Shown here: positions 43,801-55,800 of the stretch, in pieces
Numbering within the stretch: position 1 is the first letter of the stretch
Layout: the number at the start of each line of letters is the position of its first letter
NCBI GenBank assembly: GCA_035578175.1
Contig: JAQMRL010000003.1
Coordinates: 110,020,819 to 110,084,818, forward strand
Reading direction: 5' to 3'
Length of the DNA stretch: 64,000 nt
Source: Catonia carolina
Lineage: Eukaryota > Arthropoda > Insecta > Hemiptera > Achilidae
The notes under the pieces: model-generated
Database searches by the model: none
The model's input: the letters and a program-made list of their open reading frames with translations, nothing else
What the model was told of the DNA's origin: nothing
Translations under genes and position numbers: made by a program

Positions 43801-46800
43801 ATTCCCGCTCCCTTAGTATTTCAAATCTCCCAAATAAAATAGTTCCTGTGACCTCATACTCCCTACCACTGCTTTTCACTTCCTTTCTTCCCCAAACTCT
43901 GCACTTGTAATCTGGCAATGAATGCAACAAGTCCATGCATTTTCGTTCCGGCCTTAAGGGCGTCTTGTGGTCTCTCTTTGTGATGAAAGCCAGGCGTTGG
44001 CATTCATTCAGTTTCGATCTCTACTTGAGAACTCTTGTTGTGCGTTTTTTAAGTTGTGTATTGTGAAATTATAACTGTTTAATTTGCAAATTATGTTTAG
44101 TGAGTTTTCAATCTATCAATCACGTGTTATTGACAATTGCGAAACTATTCCAGACTTAATTAAGGTAAGTGCTGAATTTTGTTGTGTTTTATGTTAGTTA
44201 CAAGTGCAATTCCAGTAATTTCATGTCCTTTAATTCATCCTATTGTTTATTTTGCCAGTCGTTCTTAATCGCCTTAAACTACCTATTTCAACCAATCAGT
44301 CGTTTAGTTGTGATTGACAACTATCTTACAAAAACAATCTGGTCCTCCACAAACAATCGTTCTATTTGCTATTTCGCTAAATTCAATAATTATTCATCGT
44401 GGGTAATTTTTCATTGTCTTAATATCCAAGGAATCCCTCGCATCGGAAACCTAACAAAGGCCGTTATGAAATTTTTAAGAATTCAATTAACCCTTACTAG
44501 CCTGGAAGCCCAATATCACCCATTCGTCATCATCGTTCTTTAAACTCAAATATCTCCGCAACTATTCATTATATTCTAACGGGATTAGTTTTATTAAATA
44601 GAAACTTTTTTCTTCTTTCATTTGATATATTTTGCATATTTGTACAATGAAAATTGACGACGTGGTGTTACGCGAAAAAAATGTATTTTTTTTGAACAGC
44701 CAGTACTAAAATTTGAACGTTTTTATCCATAACTTTTCAACAAAAAACCGTATTTGTTTGGGAATAACATCATCAGTTAGTTACAATGTAACAATCGAAA
44801 TCGATAAATTAAAAGTGCCGGCGACAAATTTTATGACCCTAAAATCGAACAAAGAAGGTTAACACTACCCGTCTCGTCTACCCCTCGGTTAAACCTCTCA
44901 TTTAGCGTCAAAATAAATGATAACAAATTTTGATTTATGCTATCCTGTTTAGAAAAGGATAATACACAAAGCAACAGGCGCAAAAGAGATAGAACTTGCA
45001 TAGAATACAAGTAAATAAAAATTGAAAAGACACCACATTATTTTTAGGTGGTTTTTTCGCCATTTCTTTCATCTAGCACGTTACTTCGTTGAACAAAAAG
45101 TGTGATATCTTTTGAAAGCGTCAATCAATTTGCAATATCTAAAAATTGTTTTTTTCGCAATGAATTGCTTTATTTATGTATATATAGCTAAACATATTTT
45201 TTACTGATTTTGTGACACTTTTTTGTACTAAAGTGATATTACTAAAAGAAAATATTTTTTCTTAAATTTCAATTTTTATTCTGGTCGTAAATGAAAACAG
45301 AAAAAAATTGGTTTTAACATTGTTCTAATAACAAATTCTTTAAAAATAATTGGTAATTTTTTGAATTTTTTAGAAATGAAACTGTATGAAATAAAAGAGT
45401 TTTTATTAGGCGTAAAATGACAGTCCGCGCTTATTGTTAAAAATCTCCGTTCTCGTCGGGTTAAGAGGTGAACGCAGTGAAATCTTATGGTTTTTAACCT
45501 AAAAAATTAAAAAAAACATGTTCGAAAACTGTATCTCATTAAGTAACTTGCTGGATGAAAAACAAATCGCTACCAGTGGATAAAATCCACTACCAGTGGA
45601 TTTACCGTGAATTAAGCTACATTACAGAAAAGTTAGCAACCGTATACCATCCAGGTGCCACCTGTTACAGTTAACTAATACACCTGTATTACGAACAGCC
45701 ATTATTCTGAAAGTGTTAAAAACGGTGACTAACCTGAATCCACCACGAAGACCACCTCCTCTACCTCTATTGAATCTAAGGCCGCCACCACTTCCTCCAA
45801 TTGATTGTCTCCTTAGACCTCCACCTCCTGAAATAAATATGAACCAAGCGCTACATTACAATTGCATAAACCATTTTTGCACAATTACCATACATTTTCA
45901 CTTTTTTACTTTCTCTTGCCTATATGAATATGTAGGAAGGAAAGTATTGTTTTCATGTCGATTTTAAGAAATCAAGTTTTCACCGGATCTATACGTTTTC
46001 AGACCTCCTGAACCCAAAAAACTTGTTTTTAGCGATTGGTCTGTGTGTGTGTGTGTGTGTGTGAACAGAATATCTCAAGAACGGAACATCGTACGAACTT
46101 GAAACTTGAAACTTAAGTTACATACCACTACCGGACGCGACACGAACATTTTCATCAAAATCGGTCAACCAGAAGTAGTAGTTTATTCGTATAATTTTTC
46201 ACTTTTTTGCGATTTTCTCAAAAACTGGTCCTACGATTTTTTTTAAAATCGCCTATTTTACTCAATTTTTTATTCTCTACAAGATAGGGTAGGCGCCATG
46301 TTTGCTGAAATTCTCGGTGAGGCTGTTTTCACGTAAAAACGTTGTTTTTTTAAGATTACGGCTTTAATATAAATTTTAGCGCAAAAACTTATATAATAAA
46401 AGTTGTAGAGAATTTAAAAACCTACAACTTCTGTTTCAAACATTTTTTTGTATAACACTTAGTTTAACAGTAATTTGCGATTTTCTGTTTTTTTTTCTCA
46501 TGAAAACGTGAGAAAAATCGATTTTTTTAACATTTCGGTCTTAGTATGCATTTAACGACAAAAGTGTATATAATTAAATTTATAGAAAATTAAAAGATCT
46601 ACAACTTTTGTTTAGAGCATTTTTCTCTACAGAGCCTAGTTTAGCGTGAAAGCGTGATTTTCCGTATTTTTAAGCCAAACTGAGTTCGATTGTCATTTTC
46701 CGTCTTCCACTCATGATTAAAATAAGGTTATGTTTTTGAGGTTAGTTTTTGTTTATTTCTAATATTTTATTAATAATGTTAGGTTTATTATTAAATCACA

Positions 46801-49800
46801 AAAGATCTTTTAGGTCGCGGTGAGGAGGGGCTGAAGAAGCCTGAACGCCCTGGTAGTAAAAGTAGGTTTATTATTAATTATTTGCATTGGCAAGAGAAAG
46901 TTGTGTGAGTGTTTCACACCAGATTTTTAAAAATGTACTGTAGAGCATTTTTCTCTACAGAGCCTAGTTTAGCGTGAAAGAGTGATTTACCAAATTTTTA
47001 AGCAAAACTGAGGTTCATTTTCATTTTGCGTCTTTCACTCATGATTTAAAAAAATTAGGTTATGTTTTTGAGGTTAGTTTTTTGTTTATTTCTAATGTTA
47101 GCTAACATTGTTAATTATTTGCATTGGCAAGAAAAAGTTGTGAGTTTCACACCAGATGTTTCAAGATTGTGCGGAAATGATTCATGGGTTTGAAGTGCGG
47201 TAGTGGTTCTTCACATTGAGCAAATAATACCAACAAGATGGAACCTGTTAGCGCCAGTCTTACCCGGGTTAATTCAAATTGTTTTCTCCCGCTAATCATA
47301 ATTGTTCCTGCTTGATTGTTTCCGCGTGACATCACTAATCACGTCATCCTTTATCCCTACTCCTTCCTTGCATATCCGGCATCCTTATACACACTCTTGT
47401 TTCAGCTTTCTTGATGAATGGAAGCGTGTCTGCCGTCGGCGCGTAGCGCGTGGCTTGGGGTTGTCGATACCCTGCCATTCTTCGTTTACAATCTGGTTTC
47501 GTTCGTTATTCGTCGTTTGCAATGAACTTAAACCGTTTATTGTTCTTTACTTTGTGTGAATTATATTCAATTGCTCATGTTATTTGTATTGTGAACTGTT
47601 GCGTTTGTTTATTGCGATGTTATTAGTGCTACACCACGTGCGTGTCTACAAGTCTTATGTCATTTCTGGATCCAAGGTAAGTGCGTCTTTTATTTGTTAT
47701 GAATAGTTGATCAATTGTGTACATTCCTATGTTCATGTCCTGTCAATTCTGTCCCATCCGTTTCGTCATTTCGTTCAATTGTCTATTAAAACATTTCGTT
47801 TATTCTCTAAGTCGTTTTAGCTGTGGCTGGCAGCTGCTTAAAACTAGCCTGGTCCTCCGAGTTCAATCAATTAATCGTCTACTAATTACGGTAGAATTAT
47901 TCATTTCAAATTCGCAATATTGTACTTATTCAGCGCCCTTACAAGCGCTAACATTTTGTTCCTCCGAGCTGCGGATCCCTAACAGAACCAAAGCAGGTAG
48001 TTAAAACAAATATTTTCCCAACATGTCATCTCACAGTTTGATGATATTCGCTGGGCCTTGTGATAATAGATAGTACTTTGGGCATGTACATGGCGGTGTA
48101 TCAATGATAACACACGTTTGATAAACTTAAATAATACGGCTAATAATATAAATAATATCTAATAACTCCATTCATAAATTTATACATAGGATATTTTAAA
48201 TTATTAATCAATAAAATAAACATTTATTATTTAAAAATTAACCTTGTTCACACTGGTAATCTAATTTTAGATAATGCCGAATGGATTGAGGTTGGGGCGA
48301 TAAAACGTGCTTCTGCAAGGTCAGTTTAAATCGGAGACCAGTAAATATTGCACTTTTCTTGTAGGGAATCAAAGTTAGCAAAAGGAATTTCACCTAATCT
48401 TTTTTTTTATAAAATTAACTTATTGTACACTGGAGTTAAAACTAATGTAGAACATAAAAAAATGACAAAACGCAGAAAGCCGTTAACGTTTTATGTCCTG
48501 TTTGGGTGGAAAGGAGTATAGAAGTTGACAAAGTTATGAAATAAAAATTTGTAGACAAGAAGCATTTTCTGTAGAAACTGGGTGTAAATTTCAAGTTTCT
48601 AACACATCTACTGAAATTTTGTTACAATAATGAAAAGATAATACTGGTACTTATTGACTCTTCAGGAAAATCACCAAAATGGAGTTAACACTTTTTACTT
48701 CTCAGATACAGACTTATACTTACTTATCGGTTTGTTCCGGTTAAACCGTAAATTGCCTAAACCGCTGCCGCCGGAATTATTATTGTTATTATTGTTCAGG
48801 CTATTCAAATTGGCATTCGAACCGCCCATGCTGTTCCTTCTGATGCCGACGCGCGATCTGGAACGTGACCTTGAGCGGGAACGGAACTTTGCACCTCCTC
48901 CTCCACCAATACTATTCAAAGACTGCATACTCTGACTGCGACCTGAAACATTTCATCATACTGACTGTACTCTTGTTACATTTAAAAAGTTACAACACCA
49001 AAACCAGTTTTTCAACTGTACAGTTTGTGAACAAACCATGATCTTCATGAAAATTGAAGTGATTGTATTTCAGGCTGATGTAAAGGGTGTTTTATTAACA
49101 CTTTACGTGCTAAGCACGTAATTATATGTAACGGTGATACGTTTACAGCTTGCGGCTCACGCAATTTTTTGGGTCGTATTTACACGGTTATACTATGTAA
49201 TAGCACGTTCTTATACGGAATTTGATCATTTATTCTGAATTTACGTACATTTTAATATAAAACTACACCATTGAAGCGCTAGTGCGTTAAGAGTTTTATT
49301 AACTTATAACGAAACAGCTGTTGGAACAGTAAACAGTGAGGTTATACACATGAGTTTTGTTTTTCACAAAAGAAATTTTTGTGTTTAGTTTGTTTTTTTT
49401 TTAAATTCAATAACACAGTTTTGATTATAAAGTATTATAAAGGGAAAGGTGTATAATCCAATCACGTATGAACCAATCACAGATGCAATGCGCAAAAAGA
49501 GACTTTCTTTCTTTTCGCAGATCCTCAGAACTCCAGAAAACCGATTAAGAAAAATTGTAGAAAAATTCATGTGTGCAAAAACAGAAGGAGCTACAATTCC
49601 TTGGCTTGAAGAAATCAAAAAAGACAGAACAGAATTAAATCTAACAATTGCTGATGTCAAAGATCGCACACCGGTTATCAAAGAAACAATTAATGACAGA
49701 AACCAAATTTTATCAGTAAGAACAATTAAACGAAAAGAACAGGTTTGTTCAGACGAATTGACAAAAGCAAGATGCGACAGAATGAAAAAGTATTGGCAAG

Positions 49801-52800
49801 AAAGAAATGAAAAGGAAATAAACTGCCGAAGAAAAAGAATTAACCAAAGAGACTGAAGTGATCCTTTGTGGTCATATAAAAACAAAAAAAAGGTGAATAA
49901 TATTTTTTTGTGTATAAAATTGTATAATAGTTCAAATAAATTGTTTAAACAACAACCGAAATGCACTGGAAAAATTCTTGTTTTTTCTAAAAAATGTGCT
50001 ATGAAAAAGTGATAGTTTTATTATCAATTAAACAACTTATAGTACACCATTGAAAACTGGAAGATTTGATGTTTCCAGCCATGTTAGTACCATCTTAATA
50101 CTCCTTATAATGTTATTTTTACAATATTTCAAATATACGAGGGTAGGCTGATAAGTAATGCACACATGCTTGTAGAAGACGAACAAAAAGAAATAGCAAG
50201 ATGGGGTAAATAACATATTAAAGTACAAATCTTAACCTACCAAATTATCTATTTATTTTTCAATATAGTCACCGTTAAGCATTACACATTTCTCCCAACG
50301 TTTAACAAGTTTTTTCATTCCGTCACTGAAAAATTCTTCCGACTTTCCTCGAACCCAGGACGCAATAGCTGCCTTCACCTCATTGTCCGAGCTGTAATGA
50401 TTACCCTTAAGGTCTCTCTTCAGTAGAGGAAAAAAATAAAAATCGCAAGGCGCAAGGTCGGGAGAATACGGAGGGTGTAAAATTGGTTGAAACTTCAGGT
50501 TTCTCAGAGCCTCTCCAGTTGCACGCGAAGTGTGTGGACGAGCATTGTCGTGTTGCAAAATTATTGGCGCCAGGTTGCCTCTAACACGACAAACTCGACG
50601 TCGGAGGTGTTTCAGAGTCTGTATATACTGAGCAGAATTTACCGTTGCCCCTCGTTCCAGATAATCAGTCACATAAACTCGGCGAGCATCCCAAAACACA
50701 GTCAAAAGAATTTTTTTTGCGGACGGTTGTGTTTTGAACTTTTTCACAACAGGAGAATGTGGATGACGATATTCAGCGCTCTGCCTTTTTTCTTCGGGAT
50801 CGTAATGATGAACCCATGACTCGTCCCCCGTCACAATATTCAAAAGAAAGTCGTCTCCTTCGTCACGGTAGCGCTTCAAAAGTTGTTCAATTCGCGTTGT
50901 TTAATTCTCGTTGACATAGCACCAGAACACGACGCCATACTTCCACTACTCAAAACAAACTGAATGAAAGCAACGCCTTCAAACTGCGCAGACTTGTAGA
51001 GGAGAAATAGTACTTCCACATGCCACCAGGCGCGCTACTGAAGTTTATTTAGTTGTCTTCTACAAGCATGTGTGCATTACTTATCAGCCTACCCTCGTAG
51101 ACAAAAATGGCCAGCATTCTATAAACGTCCACGTTTTTTATCCCTAGCAGTCAAATTAAGGACGCAACCCTGATTATAAGTAGATAGAAGTAATACATTG
51201 GTAAATTTTCTGTCCCCCAATCGGTATGTTGGCAACAGTGTACTCAAGGCCAACTACCTAAGACAGTTAAAATGTTCCAGTCAAGCATTAGTGTGGTGAC
51301 AGCAGTCGTTTCGTTATATTGTGTCAGCAATGGTTTTTTCCAAGGAAAAACAATATTGTAATCGTTTTTGATGGTCTGTAGCTTTCAGTTCATGAGTTAC
51401 GCCAACTTGATAAGGATGCAAATGTAACTTTTTCGTGGCTCTGAAAGTAGTTAATGTTAGCCCAGCTTGCGATGATAATCTTCTAAGCGATTTTTTGGGT
51501 TATTGAGTCAAACGATTTTTTAAATCTTTGAGAACTTCTTCGGTTAACTTTGTTGGCTGGCGAGGTGGTTTCTCATCGAGTACACTCCCAGTTCTACGGA
51601 ATTTATTTATCAAACGCAAAACTGACGATTTATTCGGAACGGCAGAACGGGGAAATTTCAACTGAAACTTATCTAGCACACATTTGTAAGATTTACTGGC
51701 TATGTAAGTCTCTACAATAAACACGTGTTCTTCCTTGGAAAAACCATTGCTGACACGATATAACGAAACGACTGCTGTCACCACACTAATGCTTGACTGG
51801 AACATTTTAACTGTCTTAGGTAGTTGGCCTTGAGTACACTGTTGCCAACATACCGATTGGGGGACAGAAAATTTACCGATGTTCTACTTCTATCTTCTTA
51901 TAATCAGGGTTGCGTCCTTAATAAAACACCTGTTACAATGTTCGCTGAAAACCACCCACTGTGTTCTGATTTAATTATATATTTTTTTAATATAGTAAAT
52001 GAGATTTTTAAGTTTTTTTTTTGTTATAACGAGTGAATATTTCTCTTAAAAGTAATGTATAATTTGTTAGTTTCAATGGTTGAAAGAAAAACGTGAAATG
52101 TTTATATTATAAATTCTCGCTGCTTAAGGATGTAACCTTAGCTGAGGCAACAGGGCATGTCCCCAAGTTACCGAAAGGTGAAAGGCCATTAAATGGCTTG
52201 CTGTGAATAAAGGTTACCCTGAATAAGCAGCCATGGACAGTCAACGGCAAAAAATTAAGGTGTCATGAAAATTTGGAGAACCCACTGTTTAAGTATAATT
52301 TTATTACACAATTCTTTTAAAATAGTAAATGAATGTTGTTGTTGTTGTTGTGACTAGTGTATTTCAGTCTTGAAAGTAATGTGTAAGTTAAGTTTTTTGA
52401 GTGGTTAAAAGTTACAGCCACATAACAAAAACAGCAATTTTTGTGAAACTGTCAATAAATTGCTAAAATGGGTTAAATAAACTTAGCAATACTGAACATT
52501 GCTGAATATTGAACAAAGATAAAATGACTGCCCGTTCCTAAGCTTTGCGCAGCTAAAAGGAATGCATTATGTCACTACTACTGTGAGAGATTGCATTAGT
52601 AGTAGTAACATTTTACTAGTACTATGTTTGTAGTAGTCACGGGTACTATCCAAACTACATATTTATATTCTGTGTCACCATCTACAACAGAATAGTCAAA
52701 ACAACACCCACGTATGTCACCGCACAAGGCAGCCTACTGCCAAGTGAAGAGCAATGAGATGATTAGTACAGTGTTATGACGTAGCAGCAGTCTGGTACTT

Positions 52801-55800
52801 CGTCTGTCCCCTTCATCCCGCAGCTGCACAAAGCTTAGATTCATACAGCAGTCTATACAGAATTTCTCAATACAGACATGTGCATTAATTGCTTGGAGGA
52901 AATTATTAATTTCCTTCTTTTTCCAACCAAGGATTAGGCCGCAGCCTGCTCAAAACTCACATACTATATCATCAATCTCCACATTTTCCTAGGTCTACCG
53001 ACATCCCTTTTACCTTCTGGAGCATACCAGCACGCCTGCTTAGGTACCCTGTGATCTGACATACTTGCCATGCGCTGTCTCGAACTTTGGTGATAATCCT
53101 TTATCATTTCGTTCAAGTTGTAAGTACCAAATTCTGACCTTATTTCCTCATTCCGTGTTCTCGCAGAAATTGTCCAAGCGTGTACACCCCTTAGTCCTTT
53201 GCAGAAATCTTACCTCTGCCGTCTGGATTCTCTGCTCTTAGGTTTTTTGTTATTGTCCGACGCCTCATTTCCATTTAGAATAACTGGAGCTGCCATAATT
53301 TTACAGAAATGTTTTGTGACCTTTATCGCTCTATTACCCAAAGTTCTGCTTATAGCCTCGCATATCCTCTGGAATCGGCTCAATTTCTGCTCTATATCCA
53401 ATGTTGTTTAGGTCATCAGCAGAAAGGCTGGTTTGAATCTGTAGAGGTTTTACTAAGCAAAACGAGGAGTGAGGTGGTTTATCATTGCCTTGCTCACTGA
53501 GTGGAAAAGTACGCTTATCAGCATGCCGAAACCTCTGAAAAGCACATATTTTCCACTCTGCAAATGACACCTTCACTTCATTCACCACAGGGTCTGGCTG
53601 TATAATGAAATCCATAATTTTCACAGAAGATAACTCTGATTAGTGTCTTTTACACCTCTACCTCTTCTGTTCTTAAATGAATCAGTCATTTAATTGGCTG
53701 ACCATGTGATAAGAAACAGAACCATTTATTTAAGCCCTGCAACTAACAGATTGAGTGTAAACAATTCGACACTCCACCTGTCTGCTAAGGGCAGTTCTAC
53801 ATCCAAATCAGAATAAAACTACACCCTAAATAACAAAAATGAAATACTCTCTTCATTCCAATATTATCCACAATTATTTTAGAACAAACGGGATATTTGC
53901 CATTAAAAGCAATTATTTTGGTTTTATCAACGTAAATTTTTAAGCCAAACTCTTTACACAGTTTGTGTAACAAATGGACCGCCCGTTGAAGATCATCTTC
54001 CGTCTCCTGCACATTTCACAACAGTCATCCGCAAATAAAAATGCATTCAAATAACTACTGACATTTAACTTAATACCAGAACTAACGCTGAGTTTCTAAA
54101 ATTTTTACTTTAAAGAGATTTTACTCACTCAAACGTCCTCCACCCCCTCTGCCGCCACCCCTTGCTCGCCCCCTACGCAGTCCACCACCTTGCAGCTGCT
54201 GCATAGGAGACCTGTGCAAGCCACCTCCTCCTCCTCGACCAACCATGCCTCCTCTTCCGAGCCTCCGCCCCTTCCTGCCGAGAGTAAGTCGATCTCTGAT
54301 GCTGCCGGTCGTCGCACCGATTCCACTGATGCTAGCGACGACAGCTCCATTTCCGGCGATGCCCAGCCTCTGTCGCAAACTCTTCTGCGATTCAATACAA
54401 AACCATACATAATTTTCAGACAGAAATCCTTATTCTAACACTCCTAATAATACTGTGAAAACTTCGTTAGAGGATAAGACGTCCTAACTATCACATCTTA
54501 CAATTAATCAAGCAAAGGTTGATAAAGGGCAAGCGGAACATTGGTAGACGTAGTGCATCAGTGGCAAATGCCTTATTAAAGGTTTGTGACAAACGATATT
54601 ACGTCAGAAGCATTGTACAGTCGTGAGAAAGTAAGAAAGGAGCTCACCCCCCCCCTTCCACTCCACTCCACATCACGTGTAATACTAGCCGAACCGCATA
54701 ACAACGGCAGCTTGAAAGCTACTACTACTTTGCCTGATATTATTAGCTACTATTATAAGAAATGAAAAACAATGATACACCAGGTCTCTTTTTCACTTCC
54801 CGCTACAAAACGTTATCACACTATTAATAATTTCACGACTTTATGCAAACCTTGACCTTTTTTCACTTCCCGCTACAAAACGTTATCACACTATTAATAA
54901 TTTCACGACTTTATGCAAACCTTGACCTTTTTTCACTTCCCGCTACAAAACGTTATCACACTATTAATAATTTCACGACTTTATGCAAACCTTGACCTTT
55001 TTTCACTTCCCGCTACAAAACGTTATCACACTATTAATAATTTCACGACTTTATGCAAACCTTGACCTGTTTTGCCGACTATATTTTACCCCTATTTCCA
55101 CTCATTTTATATGAACTCGGAACTGAACAGAGTCAACAAAAAAGTTAACAGCTTTGAGTAATATAAAACACTACATTAGAAATTAAAATTAAATAAATAG
55201 CAATATAGTAAACGATAAAAATGAATACATGAGATAGAACAGAGATAGATTATAAAATTTGTGTAGAATAACACTTCACTTCAATAACTACTTAATCACT
55301 TCAATACACCAAGGTTAGAACTCAACTACAAAATTGTCAAGTTGCACTAATCACGCACACCTCTCTCCTTATTAACCCTTTCTAAGGCAGTATTACGGGG
55401 AAAATATACATGTTGAAAAATGTTAATTTTGTTTTATAAGGACTTGAATATTGTATTTCTAGTGCCAGAACAGTATATTTTTTTTTATGTTAAGCCCTGG
55501 TAAGTATACTTATCAAGAAACGTTTATTGAAATGGGAATCACATAATGTTTAGTGGTAAGAATGCTTATTAAAACAACTTGTAGTCCTATATAACAGAAA
55601 AATGTGTCGAATAAAACAACTTATCTCAACTTTATATTACCATGGATACTTGCTTTCCCGTAAAAAATTTGAATTTTCCAAGCACAGTCAAAAAGTAACA
55701 ACAAAACAACACGGTTGCGTTCGCTGGAATGAATCCTTACCACATTCGTGTAACTCATGAAGCAAATGGTCGCTGCGCACTGATTTCAAAATGTGGATAG

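Larger units (their letters stand above)
43338..45460. mobile_element. TTAA-flanked element with ~190-bp inverted repeats carrying exon-like pieces
   Basis: TTAA lies at 43334-43337 and 45461-45464. The ends begin CCCGAC(A/G)AGA(A)CGGAG and match as inverted arms for about 190 bp: shared phrases include 'actgtcatttta', 'gcctaataaaaactc', 'aagaatttgttattagaac' and 'cattttcatttacgaccag'. The TTAA target is typical of piggyBac-type elements. There is no transposase inside. Instead there is a terminal-exon-like segment (43677-43761), a polyA signal and a first-exon-like segment (about 44093-44165). Confidence 0.7.

Noticed and set aside
44169..44543. A 124-codon open frame on the plus strand
   Set aside because: It begins just after the splice-donor phrase at 44165, is T-rich and hydrophobic by composition, and shows no family motif; the similar segments at 47700 and 63100 do not keep it.
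47302..47559. Open frames over 47147-48004
   Set aside because: They are T-rich, low-complexity translations with no motif and no conservation between the related segments.
48654..48935. Plus-strand frame rich in L, P and R
   Set aside because: It is the antisense reading of the CHTOP RS/polyN exon.
54190..54438. Plus-strand frame over the RG-rich CHTOP exon, and the alternative minus-strand frame at 54129-54410
   Set aside because: Both are shadows of the exon 54129-54384; only the chosen frame has family motifs and matching splice phases.
54788..55068. CRISPR array
   Set aside because: The whole 70-bp unit repeats with no unique spacers, and the DNA is clearly eukaryotic.
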